This document shows, piece by piece, positions 30,069-40,976 of a DNA stretch of 64,000 bases (positions within the stretch are counted from its first letter, which is position 1; each line of letters starts with the position of its first letter). The notes under the pieces are model-generated. The model was not told where the DNA came from. It made no database searches and saw only the letters and a program-made list of their open reading frames with translations. The DNA comes from Cyanophora paradoxa (Eukaryota > Glaucocystophyceae > Cyanophorales > Cyanophoraceae), in the NCBI GenBank assembly GCA_004431415.1, contig QPMI01000666.1, positions 69,501 to 133,500 of the forward strand, read 5' to 3'. Both the position numbers and the translations under genes were made by a program.

Positions 30069-32748
30069 CTATCTGTCCCGCCGAGATGCAGTCCGGGGTC
30101 CAGCTGCGGAGGTACCGGTTGGGGTGCTGCGGCCTGCGGAACGGGAGCCAGCTGCGGACGCGGGGGTGCTGCGGCCGACGGTAGGGGTGTGGCGGCCGCC
30201 ACGCTGAGGCGTCTTGGGGCGGGGCAGCAGCTCATCGCCGCTCGCGGAGCTTGCGGAGCGACCATAAGACCCTACCCTGCCGCCACCCGCCCTGTGGGCA
30301 TCCCGCGAGGCGGCGTCTGATTCACTCCCCTCGACAATCTGGCTCTCCTCATCGCTCCCCGCCCGCGTTCGGCGGGCCCGCGCCTTCACCGGAGTCTTGA
30401 TCGGCGTCTGGCGCCCCCTCACAGCGCCCACTCCCCCTCGCTTCCCTGCCCCCGGCGACGGGTCAGCAGCCGCAAGCAGATCGACGTGCAGGCGTGTTCG
30501 TCACCTCCCGAGGGTAAGTCCTCCTCCTCCTCGTCCTCGTGTTCTTCTTCGTCCTCCAACTCGGGCGGCCCCCGCTGCTGCTTCCGTCTTGGCCCCTTCG
30601 ACTTGGAACGGCCTCGAGCCGCATCGTCCCCCTCGCTCTCCTCCTCGTCCCGTTTGCGTGCTGCAGCGGCGACGCCCCGCCCGCCCTTTCCACAGCGCTC
30701 CTCCTCCTCCGTGTCTCCATCCTCGCTCCCGTCGGCCTCCTCACCTTCGTCGCTGTCCGTCCCACGCCAGGTAGCCCCTTGGGCCCTCCCGCCAAGCTTT
30801 TCGGGCGCCAGCCTTCTCCGCCCTGGCGCCACGCCGGAGCCCTCGGCGGGCGGCTCGCGTTTCGGGCGCCAGCCTTCGCCGCACTGCGGGGCGCGGGTGT
30901 CGGAGACGGGGAGCAGGGTGGGCGGGCGAGGTGCGCACGGAGGGCCCGAAGATGGCCTTGAGGAGGGGCAGCGGGGGCACGGAGCCCGGCGGCGGCGCGG
31001 CGGGGGCCTTGGGTTCCTTGATCTCCTCGTGGACGTGAAGGAGGGAGAGCGGGGCGAGGGCAAAGGGGTCGACCTGCAGGGCCGCCCCCGCCGCGGAGGC
31101 CGGCGACGCGAGCAGGTCCTCCGACGCCACCACCGACGCCCCCTGCGCCCCGCTCGACCCCGCGTGGCGCGGCGCGGGGGGCGGCGGGCCTGCGAGCTGT
31201 GCCACTGGCCGGAGAGAGCGTTGAGCTTGCGCAGCACGCCCACCGGCACCTGCGGCGGGGCTCGGCGGAGTCCGGCGGGCGACGGAAGGGGCCCCGCACG
31301 GGCTTCTCCTCGACCTCGTCGGGCCGGATCGAGAGGAGGAGCTGCTCGATCTGCAGCGTCGAGAGGTGCGGGCACACGCTGTCCCGCACGTCCCGGTCCA
31401 CCTGCCGCCCGCTTGCCCTCCGCACGCAGACGTGTGGGGCAGCGAGAAGTCGCACGAGCTTGGCTCGCTCCAGGATGAGAACGTTCAGGCTCTCCCAGGT
31501 CCGCGTAAGCCGGGCCCTGCGGCCGCCACTAGGGCTCGGACTCGCGCGGGGGCGCGGGGGGAGGGCGGGGGTCCGCGGCTGCGCACGCAGGGGCGTCCAG
31601 GTCGAAGGCATTCTTCTGGGAGCGGATCCCTGCGGTGCGTGAGCGAGGCCGGCGGGGCGGGGAGTCCCGGCGCACAGTCAAGGATGAGGGAGACGTTCAG
31701 GCGGGCGGTGAAGGCGGAGGCGGGGGAGCAGGTCTTGCCGCCCCGCGTGAGGAGCGCGTTGAAGAGGGAGGCGTCGAGGAAACCGAACAAGGCATGGAAG
31801 AGCTGTGCGTTGTCCAGGGGTCAAAAGGCGCATAGGAAGATTTGAAAGGGGCGCCACCTGCCGCAGCACCGAGCCCGGCAGCCGCCCCTTCTTGCACGCC
31901 TGCAGCACCGCCCCGAGCAACTTCAGCAGCGTGCGCCGCACCGTCACCTCTGCCCGAGGTGCCTTCCCCTCCCTGCCGGCAAAAGGCCTAGCTTAGCGCT
32001 TGGCGCGCGCGGACGAAGCCGGGGCATGGGCGGGGCGGGCCGCACGAGGGAAGGTCGAGCACGGCGTACTCTCCGCCCTCCTGCTCGAAGACGCACTCGG
32101 CGAGCATGCCGGAGAGGCCGAAGGTCACGTTGCGGGCGAGGGCGACGTACGCCCGCCCGCACGCCCCCGTCACCTCGCGTATCGCCGCCCACAGCGGCTC
32201 CCCGAACCCCTCCTGCGCCCCCCAGTCGCGAAACCGGCCCCCAGTGGCGAGGGCACCTCGCCTTGGGACCTGCCCCGGGGGCGTCGTCCGGTGGGGGCCC
32301 GGCAGCGTGGCGGAGGAGGGCGACAAGAGTGACAGTGTGCGCTAGCCAGTACACCAGCTCCTGCGGCGGGACCCGCTCGCCCGGCCCGGCACAGGAGCCG
32401 GCTGCGGGCCCCTCGCACCTGCGTGTCGTAGCAAGCGCGCTGCGGGCGGAAAGCGTCAGGACTGGCGTGCATGGCACGGGGTGAGGGCTCGCCTGCACGG
32501 CCTCGTCGATTGCCCCAACGGCACCCAGCACGAAAGGCTTGAGCGGAGCGGCGCCCGTCTGCAGCTTGCTGGCACACCCCGCGGGGTGCCGGCTTTCCTG
32601 CGCAGCGCACCTTGCTCACGTGCGCGATGCTCCTCGCGAGGAGGGCAGCCGAGAGCGGCACGGTCCCCGCCCCCGCCCACCTGCTCTCTTTGGCGACGCG
32701 CAAGGGTTGGTGCAAGGGGAAGGTACCGGTCGGGGGAAGGGGGAAGAG

Positions 32749-32780
<32 letters not shown>

Positions 32781-34790
32781 CGAGAATGCGGGCAGGGGTC
32801 GCGCGAACCGGGACCGAGGACTAGGGCGCGCGCTGCCTCCCGCGCACCCTCCTCGTCCACCAGAGGTTTCCCTGCACCAACCCGTTACGTTCAACCTCGG
32901 CTGGCCCCATCGGTCTCGATACGCCTCCGCTTGTCCCGTTAGAGCAGCCCCGCCCTGCTAGCGCTCTCCCGCTGGCCGTTCACGTATGGGTCTGATGTGG
33001 ATTGTGGGGTACAGAGCGATTGAGTCTGGAGCGGGGGTTGGCCCTCAGCCCCTGCCACGCAGGCGAAGGCGGCCAAAGAAACCGGCTGCGTGCCTAATGA
33101 GCGCTCGCAGGGCGTCTACCGTTCTCCCGGCCGCCCACCCGCCCCTCGCGCACCGATCGATTTGCCTGTAGCGGATGCCGCAGGCGGGTTGCTGCTGCGC
33201 GCGCCCGATCCCGCCCGCGCCAGCGGTCGCGGCGCCTCGCTCAGCCCCTCCTCGTCCTCATCATCATCATCATCCTCGTCGTCCTCGGCGTCCTGCGGGG
33301 CGAATCGGCCGGCGTCGGCAAAAAAGGGCGGGAAAGGGGCGGGACGGGGCGGACGTCGACGCCGCGGGCGACGTGCCAGAGGGTCTCGATGAGGGAGAAC
33401 GCCTCGTCCCGGAACAGGAAGGAGGTTAGGAAGTGCTGCGGGCCCCTCAGAGGCCGCCAACGCCCTGGGCGCGGCTGCCCTCGCCTTGGCGCCGTCGGCC
33501 ATCGTGATCTCGATGGCGTTAGGTACGATGAGCGCCGTGTTCTTCTTCTCCACCGCCGTCACCTCCCGCAACGCCATCGTCTCCTGCGAGCGCCCCTCAG
33601 CGCCCCCCCCTCATCTCGCCGGGGCGGCTGCGGCGGCAGGCGCGCCGTGGTGTCGCCGAATACGGTGGAGCGGAAACCGAGGAAGTTCTTGAAAACGAAG
33701 AGCTTGCCATGCAGAAGCACCTTCTTCTGAATCGCACAGCTGTACTCTGCGCCGCCCCGTGTGAGCACCGACCGCGCCGCCCCTCTTTGAGCCGCCCGCC
33801 TGTCGTCAGCCGCTCTGCGACGGGGAGGTTGAAGATGCGCTGAAAGTTGGCGTCCCGCTCCTCCTCCGCCCGTTTTTCCTCCTACCGCCGCACTCGTCAG
33901 CCGCGCGAAAGGGGAAAGGGAGAAGAGGGGAAGTTGGACCTTGGCGTGGCCGAAGTGGTCGTCGATGCGCCTGATAGCGTTCTCGGCCCGCTCCTCCGGC
34001 GTCGCGAAGACCTCCAGCACGTCAATCGCCTGCGCGCCGCCCCGCTCATCTCCCCTCCCGCCGCCGTCGGCCGTACCCCGGGTCACCTTCACTGTCTTTG
34101 TTCCAATCTGCAACCACAGTAGTTTCTTAGTCTTAGCAAGGGGCTTCCCCAGGTGGCCGAACCCGCGCACCTCAGATACTCGCTGAGCGGTTTTGATGCC
34201 GGCGTCCTTCACGGCCTGGGCCGCAGTATTCACAGCCTGCGGAGAGTGAGGCGGTGAGACGGGCAATGTGTTCATCGCTTGCGGCTGCGGCGACGGTGGC
34301 AGGCCTCGACAGGGATCATGACGGCGTTCCTCGCCATCACCAGCTTGTCCCGAATCGAAGAAGCCGCTCGCGCAGGCGGCGCAGGCCTTGAAGACGCTGC
34401 CGAATCACTGGCCGCGTCTGATCTCTGATCTGCAAGATACTCTCCTGGGCTATCCGGTGGGGGAGCCGCCAGCACTGGTTGTGAGGCGTCGTCCTCTGCG
34501 GCAGCGCTCCTCGTGCCCCCTCTCCTAGCTGTCTTCGAGGTCTTTGCGGCAGTACGCGCCCGCGTCTTCTTCGGCGGCCCGTCCTCCTCAGGCGCTGGAA
34601 GGCTCTCCAGTGCTGCGCGGCCCTTTGGAGCAGGCGCGGCCCTTTCGTCTGCATCGTCGTCTCGGGCCGCAGCTCTTCTGCTGGAATGTCGAGCCGGCGG
34701 CGGAGGGCTCGAGTCGCTGCCGTCGTCCTCTCGAAGCGCAGAGCGACGCGGCCTCTCCGGCGTAGCGCGCGCCTTCTGTCGCAACGACAT
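30069..34790 (-). CDS. GRAM-domain plus DIL (dilute)-domain protein
   Basis: ATG at 34790 opens a charged, disordered N-terminus (about 170 residues), then AVKDAGIKTAQRVSEVRG. A GRAM domain follows in exons 33890-33120: FNLPVAERL, EYSCAIQKKVLLHGKLFVF, KNFLGFRSTVFGD, EVTAVEKKNTALIVPNAIEI; it is a PH-like membrane-lipid module. Next a DIL domain (32370-31300): ELVYWLAHTVTLVALLRH, GFLDASLFNALLTRGGKTC, SLNVLILERAKLVRLL, and VCPHLSTLQIEQLLLSIRPDE. These match the cargo-binding domain of class V myosins in order and spacing, but no motor domain is present. The C-terminus is a long acidic (ELEDEEEHEDEEEED) then Ser/Arg/Pro-rich tail ending at 30069. Likely a membrane-tethering or trafficking adaptor. 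Exon borders are approximate; one intron has a 31-nt poly-C. Confidence 0.72.
32750..32780 (+). repeat. 31-nt poly-G tract inside a GRAM/DIL-gene intron
   Basis: Unbroken G run on the plus strand (poly-C in the transcript), of the same length as the one in the DHX8 intron. Confidence 0.85.
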
Positions 34791-34869
34791 GCGCTAAGTG
34801 GATGCTCCTGCGCTCCTCTAAATCCGCGCTGCCGCTGCTCGAAACGACTCCGGAGAGACTGTACCCCCC

Positions 34870-34932
34870 GCTCAGCGGGTACAGTCCCAAAAGCGACAAA
34901 GCGGCACGTCGCCAAAGAGCGACAAAGCGGCA
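34870..34932 (+). repeat. 26-bp tandem pair upstream of the QCR10-like gene
   Basis: AGCGACAAAGCGGCACGTCG occurs twice, about 26 bp apart, ending a few bases before the start codon at 34945. May be regulatory. Confidence 0.6.
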
Positions 34933-34944
34933 CGTCGAATCACC

Positions 34945-35175
34945 ATGTTCAACACGCCCATCGGATTCGTGATTCGTCTGTACAGCCCCAAGAAGGTCGA
35001 TTTCGCAGCGGCCGCGCGCTGGGGCACTCTTGGTGGGGGTCTGGCGTTGTGGTGCGCCGTCTCCTGCGCGTGCATCGGCAGTGCTATCAATTGCTGAAGC
35101 ATTCTCAGGTACATCCAGCCGTGGGACTTTCTTTCGAACCTCGTGGGCGCCAAGAAGGAGGGCGACAAGGCGTAG
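34945..35175 (+). CDS. mitochondrial complex III small subunit, QCR10-like (63 aa)
   Basis: A two-exon gene: exon 1 34945-35069, a 39-nt intron (gtgcat...ttctcag, 35070-35108), exon 2 35109-35175; 192 coding bases with no frame error. The product starts MFNTPIGFVIRLYSPKK, has one membrane helix (AAARWGTLGGGLALWCAVSC), and continues IQPWDFLSNLVGAKK. The pattern of A-A-x-W-G, a small-residue helix, then Q-P-(F/W)-D-(W/F) matches the plant and algal cytochrome bc1 subunit QCR10/UCRY. It is too short for routine gene finders and the intron contains an in-frame stop. A tandem repeat lies just upstream. Subunit name inferred from the motif; the gene structure itself is strong. Confidence 0.7.
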
Positions 35176-35323
35176 GCCGATCGTCCAGGAGCCCAAACTA
35201 GCGCGGCGCGGCCTTCTCTGCCGGCCGGCTAGAGTAGCGTAGCTCGTAGTACTTCTCAATTCACTCAATTCAGTAACTCTTATTATCTCTCGTTATCCTC
35301 TCTCGCATCCCCTTGCGTCAACG

Positions 35324-36590
35324 ATGTTTATGGACATGTGCGTCAACGCCTCGGGCGAAGCCGAGCTACGCCTGCGGGATACCGTCGCTCTTCTCGTGAA
35401 ACGTGCGCTTTTGGCACCTCCGCCGCGCATGTTCGTGCGTTCACTGCGCACACTTCGTGCAGTTGGCTATGACGGCTGCGCTCTGAACACAACTGTAACT
35501 GGCAAGATCGGCCCGCAGCATGTTCGTCTCCAGAGAAACTTGAACGCGTATTTCATAACAGTACATGTGCTCAGATATGCAACCTCGCGCCCGTCCTGGT
35601 TGGCGACGCTGGCAGAGCAGCGCTTGCTGTCAGCGGCGGCCAACCGGTCGCTGGGTTCCGGCAGCTGACCCGCATTACTGTCGTTGTTGATCAGCCTGCT
35701 GATGTGTACCAGTTGGTACGTATCCTCCCAGGTAGGCCTGCGTTGCACCCCGCCAACCCCCACTGCAGAACCCCGGCAATCAAGCCGTGCGTTCGTACGA
35801 TCTTGTGGCAGTCCGACCCACGTCCGAAAAAGCTTTTCAGGTCAGCATATGTCTTCTTCAGATTTGCGTTCCTTTGCGTCACACGATCTCCCAGCTCGCG
35901 TGTGCGTCAGCTGACGTGGATATCATTTCGCTCGACATGTCAGCTCGCCTTCCATTCACTCTTCGGCACCAGATTGTATCCCAGGTCTGTTCCCATCGAC
36001 GTGTAGCTTCGTGGCTGGTTCTAAATGTCATCCCAGGCTATCGATCGAGGTGTCTTCTTTGAGATCACAACAGCACCCGCCTTGAAAGGTGGGACATACG
36101 AGACCCTCCAGCAGTGTGCTGCGACGATTACTCATTTCTCTCGATAGATGCAACCGCCCGGCGCTACGTGATCTCGAACGCAATTGCTCTCTTCCGTGCC
36201 ACAAGGGGGAAAAACCTGGTTCTATCTAGCGGTGCAACTCTACCAATCGACATCCGAGGGCCTTACGACCTTATTAACCTGTATGGCCCACTCCTTGTTT
36301 TTTTTTTCTGGTGGCTTTTCGCGCTGCCTTGACACTTCGGTATGTGGCAGGGGCACAGTCATGGGGATGAACCACGAGAAATCGAAGAACGCAATATCCA
36401 CAAGCTGCCGCTCAGCTGTCATTCATGCAGGTGCTGCAAAACACTGTGCTGGGGTTCTGTTTCCCTATCTCACAGCAATCGTTTCCATGCAGAAACGAGG
36501 AAAGTGCATCGGTCCATGGTCCGGGTGGTGGAGTCATCAGCCGCAACGGTCGAGGAGGCTCCATCAAGCCGCAAGCGTCAACGAACGTGA
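35324..36590 (+). CDS. ribonuclease P/MRP protein subunit Rpp30
   Basis: Protein subunit of nuclear RNase P and MRP, which trim tRNA and rRNA precursors. ATG at 35324 gives MFMDMCVNASGEAE and an RTLRAVGYDGCALN exon. Then TRITVVVDQPADVYQL, YDLVAVRPTSEKAFQ (near 35790), DVDIISLDMSARLPFTLRH (35920), AIDRGVFFEITTAPALKGGT (36040), YVISNAIALFRATRGKNLVLSS (36160), and PIDIRGPYDLINL (36250). After an intron with a T-rich 5' part come GMNHEKSKNAISTSCRSAVIHA and, past another intron, ETRKVHRSMVRVVESS with a basic end (SSRKRQRT) before the stop at 36590. These are the conserved blocks of the TIM-barrel Rpp30 family in order. Introns are about 40-65 nt. Looks intact. Confidence 0.88.
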
Positions 36591-36909
36591 CGATTCATAT
36601 TATCGGTTTTGGCTAAGCGATGCTCGTCTGCATAAAAAAAGCTTGAGAGGCTCGCCGAGAGGCCAACGCAGGCACGCATGTGCAGGGCCCGATTGGCGAT
36701 GCTGCACTCGTCATATGGGGAGGCGCATGCATGTTACTCCCTTTGAGGCCACCGCATGCACACATGCACAGGGCCCGGCTGGCCAGCTTGCAATTGCCTC
36801 AGCTATCGTACCAGCTGCAGTGGGCTGTGCGGATGTGCCAGCGCCGGTGTCGGCGTCCGCAGCTGTGGCGACAACGCTAGGCTGCAGTGTATATTTCGCA
36901 TTAATATTT

Positions 36910-37036
36910 GCACACGTGCTAAAACGCAGGTCCGGGCTACAAGTGTGGGAATGTACACTGCGGCCGCCGCGGCCGCGGGCCCAGCCCACCAGCGAGCTGG
37001 CGCCGGCCGGCCGGGCCCTGCGTGGCCCCCTAATGA
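36910..37036 (+). repeat. dispersed repeat family A, full copy
   Basis: GTGCTAAAACGCAGGTCCGG through GGGCCCTGCGTGGCCCCCTA, nearly the same as 18765-18903 but with a shorter GCGGCCGCCGCGGCCGC core. Both copies end CCCCCTAAT. Confidence 0.85.
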
Positions 37037-40000
37037 GAGTAATGCGCCTCCCCGCGGACACTCTGGCTAGCTAGAGCTACGTGTGCCCGCACGGCGTGGT
37101 GTCATCGCGTCTTGAAGCGGCCGGGGTCATCTCGGGGCGGTGGCGGGAGCCCCTATAGCTACGGGCCCTGGGGAGGGGGGGGGGGGGGGGCCGACATGTA
37201 CATGGAGTCGACGGAGTCGCCGCGCGCCGCGCGCCACGCGCCCGGGGCCCCGACCCGCCCCGCCCGCCGAGCCGCGCCGCCGCGCCGCGGCGCGCCGCGC
37301 CCCCGTCCCACCTGCCGAGCTGCGCCGCCGCCTGTCGCGCCTGGCGAGCCGCGCCGACCGCTGCCCGACCATCCCGCCCGTCACGGCGCCGACCTCGCGT
37401 CGCGCAGCCGGCCGCTGCGCGCTCCCGCGTGCCGCGCCCGGTTAGCACGGCGAGTCGACGTCGACGTCGCGGAGGGCCAGCTAGGACCGCGCGGGCCAGG
37501 CGCGCGCGGGGACACGCGTACGTATACGTATACGCGTACGGGAGCTCGAGGCCTAGGGCGGCGGCGCGCGCGGCTCGCCGGCAGAGCGGCTGCGCGATAT
37601 CGATCATGCTTAGCTGCACGCTGCAAGGCTGTAGGCTGCCGCGGTGCAGCCGCGTCTGCATAGCGCCCTCGCTATCGCTAGATCTAGACCTAGATCGCAT
37701 GCCGCAATGCCGCGCGCCTGGGTTCTGGGCGCCACTTCTGGCATGTTCTGCAAGCCTGTGTTGCCCCGGTGTTGGCGGACTCCAGGCGGACTCCTGGCGG
37801 AGCCGGGCCGGGCTACAGCAAAAAGACTTTTGCCGACGGAAAAAAGACCGACTTGCGAACTGGCCGACTTGGACAGCGTGACAGACAATCCGACGGGCCG
37901 GGTAGCAAGGGGGGTTTGAGCAGTTGACCCCCCCTTGCAATATATACGTACTCACCCAGGAAATTAAAGCCCTGCTTAGTTAACGTTCATCTTCCTGCGC
38001 TCTTGCTTTAATTTGTGAATGAGAATGCGACGCCATCGATATATATCCCGTACCCCTCATGAGCATCATGATCATGATCAACCACCTTGGCCCCCCCCAC
38101 AACTGGCTTGAACCTGCAAATTAATGCAAATTACACAAAGTTAAAGCACTCGCTTTAGAGAGTTGCAATTGGGACATGTACAGCCTGGCAGAGCTCGAGT
38201 AGGTGCGTAGCGCCTTGAAGCTGTACATGTGCAGAATTGAGCGTATTTCCTGTCATTGTTCACCCCCCTACCAACCGCGCGCCACCGGTGGGTAACTTAG
38301 TAACAGTCAGCGGGCGCCGGCCCCGGCCCACCAACCGGTACTGGCCATGGGTGCCCCGGGGTTGAGGTCGACTGCCAGGCTGTGCCCAGCCCTATATATA
38401 TCCATGGCCAGGTTCTTGAAGCCCCTACACCCTGGCATAGCATGTGGGGCCTTAGCCCCAGGTCTGTTCCCATTTACATAATACTTAGCCCAGACGTCGA
38501 CCTTATAATTATAATTAACTTATATTAGAAAGCTTGGCCATGGGCGCCGGCCCCGGGGACGTCGATGTGAATTCATGGCCATGGGCACGTTGACGTCGGC
38601 GTCCAGATATATCGATATCGATATCGATATCGATATAGTAACAATATATTAATAATGCTAAGCTTGAGCTCCCCTTAATTCCAACCTCTAGATCTAATCG
38701 TGCGCTCGTGCTAGCAAGGCCCCGGCCCGGTTATCTTAAAATTGTTTTAGCGCGGCGAATTCGAAACTGGATCACAATCGATATCGCGCTTATCTTAGGT
38801 CAGGGGGGTACAATCACGCGAGACCCGAAGAAGCCGCGGCCGCGGCGCCAGCTGCAGCTGCAGCTGCAGCGAGCCTCAGCAGCTAGCTCCAGATAACGTG
38901 CTACGTGCTCTAGCTACGTGCTCTAGATAACGAGCTAGCTCAGTGCCAGGAACCAGCGCTCGAGCTCCTAGGTCCGGCAAGAGTAACATGGATTCGACAG
39001 CGCAGTCCGTGAGATCGGACGCGCTTGCGAAGTCCTCGCCGCACCTGGCTGGCACGCTCAACATGACGGGAACGCTCTCAGCGAGCACCACTCTCCGCCA
39101 AACCTTTACCGTGCGCCAAATTCGTATCGCCGCTCAATGAAATCACTGAACGCACGGTCAGATCGGAAAAGACTGTAAGCAGAGCTCCGTGCGACTACCT
39201 GTGTTCAATGCGCTCGACTCATTGTCTTCGTAGACGATGCAGCTTTTTTCAAAGAAAGAAGCCTGCGGGGAACAGATCCAGGGCGAGCCCCGGTTATCTT
39301 CAATTTTTTTTGTATATCTAAATCAGATGCAGGAGCATGCTGTCCGCGCCTTACCATGCGCCTCGAGCGGGCTACCGCGGTCTGGCTCAGATTCCGAACC
39401 CATACGAAAGTCTTCCGTGCACATATGCAGGTCGACAAGGTCTGTCGTTCTCCGTGGCCTCGCAACCTGACTGTTTTTTCAGGAACAAAATGGAATCTCA
39501 TGGACTCGGAAGATGTCCGACCTGGTTTCGTTGCTTCGCACCATAGCATTCGTATGTTCGCCCCCATAACTATCCGCACTACATCCTGATGTACCCTGTC
39601 AGCTTGGCACAAAACGATGACACAGCAAATGCGAGAGTTCACCAACGATGACACAAAACCTCTGTAAAAGTTTCCAAACAGTTTCAGAACTGTTCAGAAC
39701 AGTTCCCAAAAGCTTCTGATCTTTCATGCCAAATAGCTAGCTAGGCTACTTGGCTAGAGCTATGTAGCTAGTAGCAGCTGAGTTCAAGAGGGGGGGGGGG
39801 GGCGGGGGGGATCAATGGAGGGCGGGGTACATGATCTCGAGCTAGTAGCAGCTGAGTTCGAGAGGGGGGGAGGGGGGGATCAAGCTGGAGGGCGGGGAAC
39901 ATGATCTCAAGGCGGTGCGTGCCCTTAAGCTTGCAAGCTTACGGGGCCGGTGTACAGTGTATGTCCCTGAGGGTGAGGGCCAGGGCTAGCCCTGGCCATG

Positions 40001-40293
40001 GGTCGCTGACACAGCACTTCAGCGCCGCGTTTTGCGCCGAGTTTGATTGTCTGGGGCCGCATGATGTCAGCATGATGCCGCAATGATGAAAAGTGATGCT
40101 TGTATGGAAATGGCCGCGTTTTGCGCACCAGGCAAGCGAGAGTCAACCATCTCTCCTGCAGGGAGTCAATCCAAGAAGCTTCGGCCGTCGTCGTCCGACG
40201 GTCACTTGTACCCCGTCGTCGCCGTGCCCCCGGCGTGCTCGGTTGCCAGTCGTGCCTTCTTCCTGCGTTTCTTGTCTCTCTGCGACGGGCGCG
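37037..40293. other. repeat-rich region without a supported gene
   Basis: 37080-37960 is very GC-rich and open in many frames by composition, with a 16-nt G run at 37175-37190. 38040-38700 carries TGATCATGATCA and (ATCGAT)n palindromes (38608-38637). A small frame at 38988-39140 starts MDSTAQSVRSDALAK but has no known relative. 39767-39907 is a tandem pair. Nothing here could be assigned. Confidence 0.45.
39767..39907 (+). repeat. about 70-bp tandem duplication
   Basis: CTAGTAGCAGCTGAGTTC(A/G)AGAG, a G run, GGATCAA...GGAGGGCGGGG and ACATGATCTC occur twice in a row with small differences. Confidence 0.75.
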
Positions 40294-40540
40294 ATGCAGC
40301 GCAGAGAGGCGCTTGTCGTCAAGGATAAGGTGCGCGTCGCCATTCTGTACGAGCTCGAGCGCTCTTCTGAGGTGCAACAGGTCACGGTCCAGTTGAAGGC
40401 CACTGGAATTCGAAATGCGCCGGCGCCAGCCCTCAAACAGACCAGGTTCAAGATAAATGCGAGTGATAACTTAGTAAGTTCGCCGTGCTCATCGAGTTTG
40501 TCCGGAAACGAGTGCAGCGCTGCAAAAAACGCCCGTGAAG
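40294..40540 (+). pseudogene. ATG12-like ubiquitin-fold fragment, broken
   Basis: From ATG 40294 the frame reads MQRREALVVKDKVRVAIL, then VQQVTVQLKATG, NAPAPALKQTRFKINAS. This fits the first half of autophagy protein Atg12 (V-x-V-x-L-K, N-A-P, L-K-Q-x-x-F-K-I). The expected continuation, a helix like KFAVLIEFVRKRVQRC, is present at 40470-40520 but in another frame, offset by an 8-base stretch that also holds stops. The conserved tail with a C-terminal glycine was not found downstream. So this is a decayed copy, or a gene with an unusual exon end that I cannot resolve. Atg12 is conjugated to Atg5 during autophagosome formation. Confidence 0.42.
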
Positions 40541-40976
40541 CGCTGTGTGAGTCGGGCCAGGGCGGGGCCTGATGGCGTTAACGTTGGAGATCATCGGATC
40601 TAGATCTAGCATCCGATCGAAGCTAGCGTCACTGGGGTCTAGAGCTCATGCAGCCCACCAGCAAGCTAGCTAGGGCTGTAATTGGTCAGGGCAGCTAGCA
40701 GCTGGCTATGGAGTCACAGTTCCGCCAGCACTGCAGCTGGCCATGGTGTCACAGCCCCGCGCTTTTTCAACCAAATTTAACGACAGCCTGGTGAATGCCG
40801 TTTTCTGCCTTGCGATTCTGAGCAAAGTTGCAGCTCGATCATACAACACGAGTGCTACCATAAGAAAAATTCCCCGAACTGGGAGGACTGGTTTGAGACT
40901 CTACAAAAAGGCTACAGAAAGCCCGTGGTGAGGAAATGACTACCTTCTCTAATAACGCCCTCCGGTCGACGGGGGC

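Noticed and set aside
37077-37955. Overlapping long frames on both strands
   Set aside because: Extreme GC and absence of any family text; no consistent coding strand.
39237-39470. FFVYLNQM peptide near 39316, resembling the second half of Atg12
   Set aside because: It lies upstream of the ATG12-like fragment on the same strand, in the wrong order, and the T-rich stretch looks more like a polypyrimidine tract before an AG. Chance match is likelier.
40743-40931. 62-residue frame MVSQPRAFSTKFND...
   Set aside because: No family, no supporting context, and abuts the end of the NHL gene; might be chance.
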